From positions 1,128,179 through 1,192,178 of the forward strand of contig NC_134975.1 of assembly GCF_965638725.1 (NCBI RefSeq): 64,000 nt of DNA. The letters run 5' to 3'. The stretch comes from Aptenodytes patagonicus. Lineage: Eukaryota; Chordata; Aves; Sphenisciformes; Spheniscidae. Position numbers and translations under genes: made by a program. The notes under the pieces are model-generated. The model made no database searches and was not told where the DNA came from. It saw only the letters and a list, made by a program, of their open reading frames with translations. This document shows, one piece after another, positions 11,629-21,436 of the stretch. Every line of letters starts with the position of its first letter. The first letter of the stretch is position 1.

Positions 11629-11737
11629 TCTCACCAAACCACTCTGCCATCCCACCAAACCACCCTGCCATCCCACCAGACCTCCCCACCATCCCACCAG
11701 ACGTCCCTGCTATCCCACCAACCCTCCCCTGATCCCA
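11629..11737 (+). repeat. 20-bp tandem repeat, about 5-6 copies
   Basis: Units resemble CCATCCCACCAAACCACCCTG. It lies between the stop-bearing exon and the poly(A) signal of the small secreted gene, so it is in an intron or the 3' UTR. Confidence 0.7.
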
Positions 11738-12067
11738 CACCAGGGACCTCCACATCCCTGCGTGTCACGGCGGCTCGTCTGGAGCCAGCGCTGGGCTGGG
11801 AGGGCCGACTCAGAGCAGGTTTTGGGGCAGTGGAGGACCCAGGACTGGCTCCCCCTCCATGGTGCGATTTGGGTTCCCTCCCAGGGCTGGCCACGGGTGC
11901 CAGCGTGCTCCCCGGGGAGCAGGATGCGTCCCTCCTCCTCCTTCTGAACATGCCTGGCTTCTGCACAAGCATCGCGCAGCTCCCTGACGCCAGGTCTGGT
12001 TGACTCCCAGCTCATCCCGTGGCTCTTCTCCCACCACGTGTGTGCATCGCTCCAGAACAAAGCTACC

Positions 12068-12073
12068 AATAAA
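12068..12073 (+). terminator. Poly(A) signal of small secreted gene
   Basis: AATAAA is followed by GT-rich sequence (TGTCTTGTCCTGCCTGGTGTTTGCCTG). It is the first canonical signal after the coding exons at 10.3-11.4 kb. The terminal exon start is unclear; CAG acceptors lie at about 11998-12010 and 12053-12055. Confidence 0.6.
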
Positions 12074-12693
12074 GCAAACCCCCAGTCGCTGCCTGTCTTG
12101 TCCTGCCTGGTGTTTGCCTGTAACCCGTGGCCGTGAGGGACTGAAACCCAGCCCAGCTGTGGTCTAGTCCAGGGTACGATCCTGCTGCCAGATGGAGGCA
12201 GCTGCTTTAGATGAACCGAGTCCCCCCCCCCCGACTCGATTCAGGTGCCCGTGGAGGGGACTGGTGCCAGCTGAGCCCCAGCTACCCATCCCACGTGTCC
12301 CAGGACATCCGCCAGCCCTATAGTCATGGTCTTCGGCCCTTACCCGGCGTGGAGACCACCCCACTGCTTCCCAGGCCTGCTGGCGCCCCTCCAGCTGCAG
12401 GGGCTCAGCTGGATCCAGCTGTGCCCAGCTGTGCCTTTGAGCCTGTCCTGCAAAGACAGACCCCAAGACCCCAGCCCGCAAGACTTCCCTGTCCCCAGGC
12501 TCTCATTCCCCTTACAGGGCTTGGGTGCCGGGCGCTCTCTCCCTCATTAGTGGAGTTCGTTAGCTCCCGGGGCTCTGCCCACCCCCTTCCCGATTGGCAC
12601 CTGCCACTCAGGCGGCGAGGAGTGGGGACAGCATGGGCCTCTCTCGGGGTCCCCACGGTGGTCCCCAGCTCGGTGTCCCCCCCTCCGGCGCAG
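12074..12693. other. Short intergenic gap
   Basis: GC-rich unique sequence lies between the two candidate small secreted genes. I see no exon. It would hold the promoter, and perhaps a leader exon, of the second gene. Confidence 0.35.
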
Positions 12694-13500
12694 GGCCGAT
12701 GATGCTCTGGGGTGTCCTGGTGCTGTGGGCGTCAGTACGGCTGGGACACGAGGTGACGCTGGGCGGCCGGGGGGGTGCGTGGGGACAGGCTGGCCACCCC
12801 TGCCACATCCAGCATCTTCTGTCCTCCTTGGGGCTAATGGCTTTCGCCCCTTTCCCTTCGCTCATCGCTGAGGGGGCGATCACCAGCCCCGGGGGGGGGG
12901 GGTTCCTCCCGCCCAGGGTCTCCTTGTCCCAGGCTGCGGACCACCCTGGCCGTGGCCCCAGGTCCAAAATGCGGCTGTGCCTTCTCCGCCCCCCCCCCCC
13001 CCCCCGCCACACATGGAGGTCCTGTGGGGGCTGGGGTGTCGGATTTGCAGCTCTGACACCCCCCGCTCTGCCAAAAACCTGCCTGTGGCGGGGCTGGGGG
13101 GGGGGGGGGGGGGGGGGGGGGGCTGCCTAGTTGCCATGGCAATGGGGATGATGATGGCAGCTCCGTGGGAAGCGGGTGATCTTCCCGGGGATGGGAAGGG
13201 GGGGGGAAGGGAGGGAGAAGCTCTGTGAGTCGTGGGATGCTCTGGAGAGAGACGGCTCCATCCGGGAGAAGCCTGGAGCGGTCTTGAGAAGGGCTCCGCG
13301 GGGCGCAGCTTTTAGTTGCACCCCCCCAAAATCCGCGTGCAACCAGGACCCGGTGCTGAACCAGCGCTTCCTGCCTTCCAGCTTGGGAGACCAGTGAGAA
13401 GAGTCTCATGGCTTTGCTTCTGCGTGGAGGACGGACAAAACCTGGTCGCCCACGACCGGCTCATCTCATCTCGCCACCGGTGGTAGGATGCCCTAAATGA
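12694..13500 (+). CDS. Second candidate small secreted peptide gene, possible tandem paralogue
   Basis: An acceptor at 12691-12693 is followed by two adjacent ATGs at 12699 and a signal-like peptide, MMLWGVLVLWASVRLG. At the DNA level this closely matches the signal exon at 10348 (ATGATG, CTCTGG and GTCCTG in the same order). A GTGCGT donor after 12774 leaves phase 1, as in the first gene. An acceptor at 13379-13381 opens an exon at 13382 in the same phase: AWETSEKS then LMALLLR, against DVETAKK...LLGLLV in the first gene, with a stop at 13498-13500. The joined model is 64 residues (25 + 39). A poly(A) signal follows 36 nt after the stop. The tail (GGRTKPGRPRP) is basic, unlike the first gene. 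An alternative donor at 12753 and missed exons are possible, and it may be a decayed copy. This model is speculative. Confidence 0.33.
12893..13122. repeat. Long C and G homopolymer runs
   Basis: A G run near 12893, a C run of about 17 near 12990-13006 and a G run of about 27 at 13096-13122 lie within 230 bp. Such tracts are prone to sequencing error and to G-quadruplex or hairpin formation. They fall in the inferred intron of the second small gene, so any length error there would not change its reading frame. Confidence 0.8.
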
Positions 13501-13535
13501 ACGATTTTTTTCCCCCCCGATAAACTCCTTCTAGG

Positions 13536-13541
13536 AATAAA
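13536..13541 (+). terminator. Poly(A) signal following second small gene
   Basis: AATAAA lies 36 nt after the TGA at 13498-13500. It supports 13382 onward being a true last exon on this strand, though a chance hexamer cannot be excluded. Confidence 0.4.
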
Positions 13542-14734
13542 CCCAGCACCTCCTGGAGCAGGCAAATGCCTCATCCCCGTGCGAAGAGCTGCCTCCTCCT
13601 CCTCCTCCTCCTCCCCTCGGCTGGCAGCTCTTCCTCCAGCTGGGCGCAGGGGTGCGTGCTGCTGCACACATCTCACCACCGCCTCCCTCCTGGCATTTCT
13701 GGGCAGCTTTTTGAGTAAACAAAGCTTTTTTTTTTTTTTTTTTTTTGGCACGGTTTTGCAGGGGAAAGGTGCGTCGTGCAAGCGCATGGGAGCTCTCAGA
13801 TGGCGAAGTCCACCTCCGAGCTGGCCAAGGGAAGCGTTGGGGGGGTGGATAAATATATGCAGTGACAACTGCAGCGGCCACCTCCGGCTTCCCACCGCAG
13901 GTGAGATAAATCTCATCTTAAAAAACAGCTTTTTTTTTTTTTTTTCCTCCCCAGGAAAAGGCTCCTGGCGGGGACGCTGAGAGCTGGGACGCGGCGGCGC
14001 TGCCGCTCTCTGCAGAGTGGGATGTCCCCAGGGAGACGGCACAAGTTATTCCTGACGGCTCCTTGCCCCGTAATTGTTCCCCGAGGTGGGTTGGTGCGTT
14101 ATTAGCGTTGGATTTGCCGGGGACGGAGTGGAGCTTAAATTAGACTCCGGCTGACAGAGCCCTCCTGGGTTTGTGCCGGGCCGTGTAATCCGGCGTGAAA
14201 GTCTCGCTTGTGTTTGCCTGTCGCACAAAGCGAGGTGTGGCGTTGTCCCTAAACCTCGAGAACTGACCTTAAAAAGGGACCTGTTTTTGGCTGAGCAGAA
14301 AACCTCTGAGCGAGGATGCTCGGGGCAGCAGGGTCCCGGCTGGATGTCGCCGCCTGGGAGCTGGTGACCCCAAAAGACTGTGGGGTCCCCAGTAACTGGA
14401 GTGGGGGGCACTGGGGGGTACTGCAGCTGGGGACCAACCTCCATCCAGCACCTCTGAGGCTTCAGGGCACCTTTTCTTCCAGATCTGAAGCATCCGTAGG
14501 CAGGAGATGGGCATGGATGCGGTCCCAGCTCGCAGAGGGTCTTTGGCTCTCCATCCTTTTGAGGAGCAGGCAGACGGCATCAGGAGACGCCGCGGTGTCC
14601 CAGGACGTCGCCTCTCGCTCCGATCCCCTCAGGAGCACCCGCGGCTGCAGCCTCCACATGCAGTTTGAATTCGGAGCTTGGAGCCGTGCTGCGCCTGGAG
14701 CCGACCCAGCTGTCTGGGAGACGTCACCGCGATT

Positions 14735-14885
14735 ATTTCAGTTAACTCAATTTACTGCTATTACTGTCAGCCGGACCTAACGACCCGACACGGAGCAGCA
14801 GCCCTTAGGGGACCCATTTCTAATTAATTTTAGCTCATAAACTAATTAATGGATTTACTTGTAAATTCTCAGAAAATCCATGTTC
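14735..14885. promoter_or_regulatory. AT-rich island with TAATTA sites, candidate enhancer
   Basis: Within GC-rich surroundings this patch holds two TAATTAAT blocks, about 20 bp apart around 14820-14850, plus GTTAACTCAATTTACTG. The core TAATTA is the binding word of many homeodomain factors. Candidate regulatory DNA by composition only. Confidence 0.3.
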
Positions 14886-15688
14886 CCTGCAAGGAGCGAC
14901 CTTTTCTCCCTAGGGAGGCCGGGCATCCTTGGGGATGCTCTGCTCTGACCCTGGCGAACGTCTCCCTCTGTTGCTCCTCCAGCAAAGTCGTCCCTCGGCT
15001 GGATCCCGGTGCCCGCAGAGGTGCCCGGGCTCCTTTTCCCCGGGGATGCTTTCCCTGAGCCGGCGCAGACCCGTGCAGCCCTGCCGGGGATGCCGGCAAA
15101 TCTCCACGCCTGGGTCGGGGCCAAGCTGGACCAGGTGCCGTAGCGGCTCCTCGGCGCCGTCGGTCCTGGGGGACGGTCCAGGGACGCTCCAGGGGGACGG
15201 CAGCCCCGGCTGCGGAGCCGGGGAAGAGGGGGCGGCAGCTGGGCGAGGAGGTTGCCAAACGGGCAGAGACAGCGGCTCCCGGCAAAGCCGTGCCCGCAGC
15301 TCAACATCTGGGGCCCGTGGTCGCCGTCCAGGCAGCAGTGCCGCCGCCTGTGCCAAGGCATCTTCCTCCTCCTCCTCCTCCTCCTGCAGAGCCTGGCCGG
15401 GGCAGGGGGACCCGAGACAAACTTCCTCCAGCCTCTGGGGACTTTGGGGCAGGCTCCGGGCAGACCCCAATAGGCTCTTTGCTGGGATGAATCCGGTCCC
15501 AAGAGGCCAGGACCACCTTGCCGATGGCCGCACGGGGTCCTTTTGTCCCCACCCTGAGGGTTTAAGGGGTAGAAGTGGCCGCAGACAGCAGTGGGGGGGA
15601 GCCTGGGGCTGCTGCGGGGTGGCACCCAGGGATGCGGGGCTGTGCGGTGCACAGGGCAATGCCCATCCCAAGGTCCTGGGCCCTGGGG

Positions 15689-15851
15689 CTGTGCTGTACC
15701 CCATGTCCTGGCACCCCAGATCTGTCCTGCGACCCCAGGGCTGTGCTGTACCCCATGTCCTGGCACCCCAGATCTGTCCTGCGACCCCGCTGTGCTGTAC
15801 CCCATGTCCTGGTCCCCCCAGTCTGTCCTGTGACCCCAGGGCTGTGCTGCC
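15689..15851 (+). repeat. 52-bp tandem repeat, about 3 copies
   Basis: Units begin CTGTGCTGTACCCCATGTCC at 15689, 15741 and 15790, with a partial copy from 15842. Spacing is 52, 49 and 52 bp. The first two copies are nearly identical, so the array is recent or homogenised. Confidence 0.85.
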
Positions 15852-18039
15852 TCCAACCCCACACAGCGGAGGACGCACAGATTTGCACGAGCCCTCCCGC
15901 TTGAGGGCCTCTGCATGAACAAGCTCACGCTTCCCCCAAATTTGTGGTGACGCCCGGACGTGGGCCCGGTGAGCGCCCCGAGCGGGACGTGGGGCACCCT
16001 GCGGGGCTGTCGGCTGCTGAGGTTTCTTACCAGCAGATGTCAGCTCCCGCCCGGGGATGCGTGGCCGGCGCTCGCCCGGCTCGGCTTCTGGCTCTGCACC
16101 CTCGCACACGCGTGTGGCCGGGCTGTAGCCTTCCTTGGGGGGTGACAGTCCCTGGGGGCAGCGGGGTGACACGGCGGTCCCAGGGCTGTGTGTGCCATCA
16201 CCGCTACAGCAACCCGGGACAGCCCCCGGCTCTTCCTCCGGGAGCTGTGCAGCTCCCGTTCGCGACCTGGGCCCGTTGGGGTCTGCTCTCCAGTGGTCAT
16301 ATAAGAAAATATCTCATTATCAAAATTTGGGTGTGCAGGGGAGGGGCTGGGTGCTGTGCTGAGCACCCCGGGGAGTTTTGCAGCAAGCAGAAGAGCAACG
16401 GTCCCGCTCGCAGGCAGCCTGGGTGGTGGTGGGAGGGCGAAGGGCTGCCCGGGGCTGGAGAGCCCCCGCAGAGCTGTCAAGGAGTGATGGAGCGGGGCTG
16501 GACCGGCACCCCCAGCCCTGCAAGCAGCCCCCAGCCCGCGAGCAGCCCCCGGCCCACCAGCAGATGTTGTCCGAGCCTGCGAGGGCCAGGAATCCCCTCT
16601 GCTGAATTATGCCAACCTTCATTGAGATGCAAAGCAGGGGCCGGGGACGCCACACGCCAACTGCTCGTCCCAGGCACCCTCAGCCCCGCTGCGGATCGGG
16701 GCTGCACCCCCGGTTTGACAGTGCCCTCCGGGGCAGCTCCGTGCAGGACCCGCCGTGTCACGCTGGCTGCCCTGAGCGTGGGGACCCCCAGGGACCCTGC
16801 CCGGCATGTGCATGCGTGGGGCAGGGGGAAGGGGACGTGGCAGGCTGGATCCTGCTCCTCAGCAGCCGGGTTCGTGCTGCTGAGCCCACCCAGGACGCCC
16901 CCGCTACGAGCCTGCCGGTGCGGCCCCACTCCCAGTAGGAAAAGCCCCTCTCGGGGCTGAGCCTTGGGGGGGGGTTTCTGCCCCAGCAGCGCTGGGGAAA
17001 AGGGTCTTTCCCCACTCTGATAAACCCTTTTCTGGACAAGGTGCTGGGCATTGCACCCCTCTCTTTTCCAGAAAGCTCTGGCGACGGGGTCCCCACCGAG
17101 CCGTGGGGACGTCCTGGCTTCACGCGGGCTGATGCACCAGGCGACAGCACGGCTGGGGTGTCACTCGCTGTCCCCTGCGTGCGATGGAGACGTCTCCCTT
17201 AAACAGGGACCGTCTCCAGCGTCCCCCAGCTCCAGGGTGTCCCCAGCCCTGCTCTTGGGAGGAGGACGCCTGGGCATCCCTGCCAGCTCCACGGGGCCGG
17301 AGGCAAGCGGGAGCGAATCTGGGCTCTCCCAGCTGTGTCCGCAGCCGCCGCGTCCTGCGGGCAGCCAGGAGCCCAGCGGGCCAGCAGCCGCTCTGGGAAC
17401 AGCTCCTGCGCTGAACGGGGGGCTTGCTCCCGGGGGACAGCGGGGTTGCGGCCCTTCCCTCCCCGCTTGCCGGGGGTGCTTGAGCCCATCTGTGCCTCCC
17501 GGTCCATCTGGGCACTTCGCCATCCCACCCCCACCTGCCTCCTCGCCGGGGAGCAGCCCTGGGCTGGGCAGAGGGAAACTGAGGCAGGGAGCCATGTGAG
17601 AGGCTCGGCCCCGAGCACCTCGAAGCATCGGGACACACTGGGTGCCCCGTACTCTGTGCCCCACACCTGGGGGTTTTGGGGAGCAGGAGGCAGCCAGCAG
17701 GCAGGAGGAGTGCTGCAGCGAGGGCTGGGGACGCGGCTGGTCCCCACAGAGTGTCCCCAGCCCCTGACACGTCCCTTCTCCAGCGCCAACAGCCATCAGG
17801 GTGGTGAAACACCCTCTGCAGCCAACTGGACCCCGTGGTTGGGCCACCAGGACGGTGCCCGTCGGGCTTGGGAGACCCCTAAACCTGAGCTGCCGGGGGA
17901 CCCCAGGGACAGCGTCCCTTTGTCACAGCACCCCCGTCGCCTCTCCCCGGTGCCACCATCGCTCAAATTGACAAACACGGGTCAGCGAGCGCTGGCCGTG
18001 GCCCCCCTGGCCCCCCGCCACCCCGCCGGGCCCCCCAGC

Positions 18040-18255
18040 CCCTGATTTCTCTTTAATTGCATTCCCCAGTGTCATGCAAATCAGCCGTCCCGGGCGCAGC
18101 TGCCGGGATTAAATTAGAACCCGTTAATACGCGGTAATTGCGTTTCCGCACAGGCCCAGGAATGCCGGCCCGGGCGCAGGGGCGGTGGGCGCCCGGCACC
18201 GGGGCGGCAATCGGCTTTCACAATATTTACTCTGGCAATTACCCTCCCTTCCAGG
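18040..18255. promoter_or_regulatory. AT-rich island with POU octamer and E-box, candidate enhancer
   Basis: It contains an exact octamer ATGCAAAT at 18074-18081, a CAGCTG E-box at 18097-18102, and GATTAAATTAGA, GTTAATACG, GGTAATTGCG and GGCAATTACC words. POU and proneural bHLH sites occur together in many neural enhancers. It lies about 3 kb upstream of the NEUROD4 first exon. Inference from motifs; no conservation data. Confidence 0.35.
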
Positions 18256-18454
18256 CTGCGGCCCCTCCGAGGCCGGGAGCTGGAAAGGGGATTAGGGGAT
18301 GGAGACAAACGCTGGGGTGGGGGGTGGTGGTCTGGAGTGCTGGTGGGACATGGGGATGAGCTCCCCCCCCCTTCTCATCATCCCCAAATTTTCCCCCTTG
18401 TTTGTGCCCTGCCTGGAGCAGGGGGGTGGTGGCTTCATCCCCTTTCCAGGTGGA

Positions 18455-18530
18455 GCATCACTGAGGTGGAGCATCCCAGGGTGGAGCAGCATCAAGGTAG
18501 AGCAGCATCAAGGTGGAACACCCCAAATCT
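18455..18530 (+). repeat. Short ~18-bp tandem repeat
   Basis: About four units of the type GGTGGAGCAGCATCAA. No functional signal seen. Confidence 0.6.
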
Positions 18531-19854
18531 AGCTCCTTTTGGCAGGTCCTGCAGCCATTGGGAGGACTGCTCCAGGTCCCCCCGAAGTCCCCCACATCGC
18601 CCCAGCCCCGCCGGGATTGTGGCTTTCCCCCCCCGCCGTCGCAGCCCCAGGACGTGGAGCATCTCAGAAGGATGGTGCTTTCAAGGGAGGTTTCCTTGCA
18701 GAGCACCAGGGAAGGGCCACAGGGTGAGGGACATCTTGTGTGTCACCAACAGATGGGGGTAACGTGGACAAGCTCAGGACCTGCCACATCTTCTCTAGGT
18801 GTCACGGGGACGGTGCAGTCTGTTCCTCACGGGCTGCACTGCTCAGAGCCCTGCAGCGGAGAGGGAAACTGAGGCTCGGGACGAGAGGGCAGGGGTGGGA
18901 ACATGCAGGGTGACAGGGACCCAAGCCATGCCCCTGAGCTGAGATGGGTGTGGGGTAACGAGCCGGTGTCTGGAGCCACAAGTGCCCGGGGAATGGAGAG
19001 CTGGGGAGGGATGTGGGGGGGTGGGAAGGCAATGGGGGGGACGGGATGAGATGGGGGGGACCTGCAGGGGATGGGGGACCTGAGGGGATGACCCCTGAGA
19101 GATGGAAGGGTTAAATGGGGGATGGAGGATGCCTGGGAGGGATGAAAAGACACCATGAGAGGGCTACGCAGGGGGCATCGAGGAGGGGGGGCACAAGGAA
19201 AGGACACATGGGGGTGGGAGGGTGGGAGGCTCCTGGGGTGGGCACAGCTTGGGGTTTGGGGATCACCAGCGCAGCCCTGGTTTGCCGGGGGCTGGATGTG
19301 GGGCTGAGCCCAGCTGGTAAATGGTAATGCCCGGCTGCGCTTCCCTCCCGTCCACCTCGGAGACTCCCAGCGCCCACCCGGGATGGGGCAGGGGGGCTGT
19401 GCCTCCACCCCAGCCAGAGCCCCCCCCCAGCCCTGTCCACCGAGGTCCCCGTCCCGGGGCTGCGGTGCCCATCCCCGGGGCTGGCGATGGAGGCGGGAGC
19501 GGGAAGGTTGAACATCTTGCGAGAGCAGTCCCGGGGGGCCAGAGCCGCCCGTAACCCCAACAGATGCAAAGCCCCCGCACAATGGGATTAGCGAGCGGCA
19601 CGTGGCCGGGCGCTGAAAGGCAGCAGGGCCGGCAGACAATGTGCCCGCCATCGCCCCGCTCGCTCCCGGGGGGTCACTCACGCTCCCGGCATCCGGGGGC
19701 CACCGCCGGCTCCCGGGGGAGGTTTCGCTGTGTCCCCACCCACCCCCCCCCCCCCCCGGGCGCCCACCGGCCTCTTTGTGCGGGTGCCCGGACCTGTTGG
19801 AGCCATCTGTCAGGGAGGGGACGAAGCCGCCGCCGAGCCGGGCAGTGTGGCAAC

Positions 19855-20015
19855 AGGCAGATTTATTGGCCGCAATCTGTTCCTGCCTGCCCTGCCCATC
19901 CCAGCCTGGCGGTGGGAAGTAAGCCATGAATCCACTAATGAATTAATTAGTATTCCCTGTAATCCCAGGCTGCCAGAGACATGATTGCAAACGCTTTAAA
20001 TTAATGTGAAGGGTC
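19855..20015. promoter_or_regulatory. AT-rich island with homeodomain and OTX/CRX-like sites
   Basis: It holds ACTAATGAATTAATTAGT (near-palindromic), TAATCC at 19960-19965 (the core word of OTX/CRX factors), GATTGCAAA and TTAAATTAATG. It lies about 1.3 kb upstream of the NEUROD4 first exon. NEUROD4 is known to act in retina, where CRX and OTX2 operate, so the match is suggestive. Not proven. Confidence 0.35.
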
Positions 20016-20254
20016 CTGCGGGCTGGCGCGTGCGGGGAGGCTCCCACGCAGCGATGCTGAGCTCTGGGACCAGAGTCATGGCGGGGGGGGGGGAATGACT
20101 TTTGGGGTGCCATCGCCGTCCCTTGCTTCCAGCCCCGCTGCCGCAGAGGGTCCCAGCCCAGCCCCTTCCCCAGGCTGGGCGGCTGCAGCCCCTGCAGTCG
20201 GAGGAGCCGAGCTCCAGGTCTGAGGGGCAGAGCAAGGCGACCCGTAACGCCCGT

Positions 20255-20420
20255 CCCTTAATTAATGGGGGATCTTTTTCCATCGCCCCCTCTCGCCGGC
20301 CGGGGGCTGTGGAGCCTGGGGCCCCTTCCCTTGTCTGAGCGGCGGAGAGCTCAGCCGGGCCCCTTCTGGCCGTACCAGCCACTAATTACTCCCCCTTTGC
20401 TCTCTCATTACAGCTGGGAG
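20255..20420. promoter_or_regulatory. Candidate regulatory patch with TTAATTAA, TAATTA and CAGCTG
   Basis: CTTAATTAATGG lies near 20258. TAATTA at 20383-20388 is followed closely by CATTACAGCTG, with the E-box at 20411-20416. It is within about 1 kb of the NEUROD4 first exon. Confidence 0.3.
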
Positions 20421-20692
20421 GGAGCCGCGGCCCCCGCGCCCACCCCCAGCACCTGGGTCGGAGCCAGCGTCGCCCAGGGCCTGGCCCCCCCGGCTCTCCC
20501 CAGCACCAGCATCACCACGGCAGTGCCCGGCCAAGCGCGGCAGCGGGTGATGACGCCCGAGTCTGAGACCCCGGCAGCCCTGTGTCACTGTCACATCATG
20601 GTTGGCTGTGCCCCGTCGGATGGGGACTCCCTGGGGGACTCCCCCCGTGGAGGGAGCTGTGAGGCAGGGTCTGTCCTGGTGCTGAGCAAGCT

Positions 20693-21165
20693 GGGATGGA
20701 CGTCCAGGGGTGCCCATCCAGGGGTGCCCACCTAGGGGTGCTCATCTAAGAGTGCCCATCCAGGGGTGCTCATCCAAGGGTGCCCACCCAGGGGTGCTCA
20801 TCTAGGGATGCCCATCCTAAGGTGTTCATCCCAGGGTGCTCTTCCAAGGGTACTGGTCCAGGGATGCCCATCCAGAGGTGCCCATCTAGGGGGTCCCCAT
20901 TCAGGGGTGTCCATCTAGGGGTGTGCATTCAGGGGTGCTCATCTAGGGATGCCCAGCCTAGGGTGTTCATCCCGGGGTGCTCATCCAGGGGTGCCCATCC
21001 AGGGATGCCCAGCCCAGGGTGTTCATCCCGGGGTGCTCATCCAGGGGTGCCCATCCAGAGGACCCTGGCCAGCATACCCACCTGAGGATGCTCGTCTAGG
21101 GGCACCCATCCAGGGCTGCCCAGGGACCGGGGATCCCCACCCGGGGGCACCCATCCAGGGATGCC
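20693..21165 (+). repeat. Minisatellite, ~13-28-bp units, directly upstream of NEUROD4 exon 1
   Basis: More than twenty degenerate copies of the word GGGGTGCCCATCCA or GGGGTGCTCATCTA run without a break. Higher-order copies include a ~55-bp repeat beginning GGATGCCCAGCC near 20947 and 21003. The array ends within about 250 bp of the NEUROD4 first-exon donor. Confidence 0.9.
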
Positions 21166-21179
21166 CGGGGTTGCCGTCG

Positions 21180-21436
21180 GGGCCCCGGTGGGGCGGCGGG
21201 AGGAGCCGGGCTCGGTCACCTCCCCCCCGTGGGAGGAGCCACGCGGGATCCGCGGCCGGGCAGGAGCCGCCGGCAGCGCGGAGCTCTCAAAACCGCCCGA
21301 CAGCGGAGCTGCCCGCTGCCGGTGCCGCTCCCGGTGCCGCCCCCGGTGCCGCCGCCGCGGGAGCTGCCCGCGCCTCCGGGGCTGGAGGCACCATGCGCCC
21401 GGGCAAGTGACAGCGGGGACTCGCTCCGGTGCCCAG
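21180..21436 (+). promoter_or_regulatory. NEUROD4: NEUROD4 promoter region and non-coding first exon
   Basis: CpG-rich sequence ends at a consensus donor (CAG|GTAAGG; exon end 21436). The next suitable acceptor on this strand, at 24261-24263, lies 9 nt before the NEUROD4 ATG. Genes of this family typically have a non-coding exon 1 and a single coding exon. No TATA box is visible, so the exact start is unknown. CpG richness continues past 21700 into the intron. Confidence 0.6.
21393..21410 (+). other. Five-codon upstream ORF in NEUROD4 leader
   Basis: ATG in a fair context (GGCACCATGC) opens a reading frame MRPGK followed by TGA, wholly inside the proposed NEUROD4 leader exon. Such short uORFs often lower translation of the main frame. 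That effect is inferred here. Confidence 0.45.

Larger units (their letters stand above)
13560..20690. other. Intergenic region upstream of NEUROD4
   Basis: About 7 kb without a recognisable gene. It is mostly GC-rich unique DNA, with T runs at 13727-13746 and about 13930-13945 and GGA/TCC triplet runs near 13596 and 15365. A 52-bp repeat (15689-15851) and short GGGGGATG-type repeats (19000-19130) are also present. Several AT-rich islands with transcription-factor-like motifs stand out and are listed separately. Confidence 0.5.
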
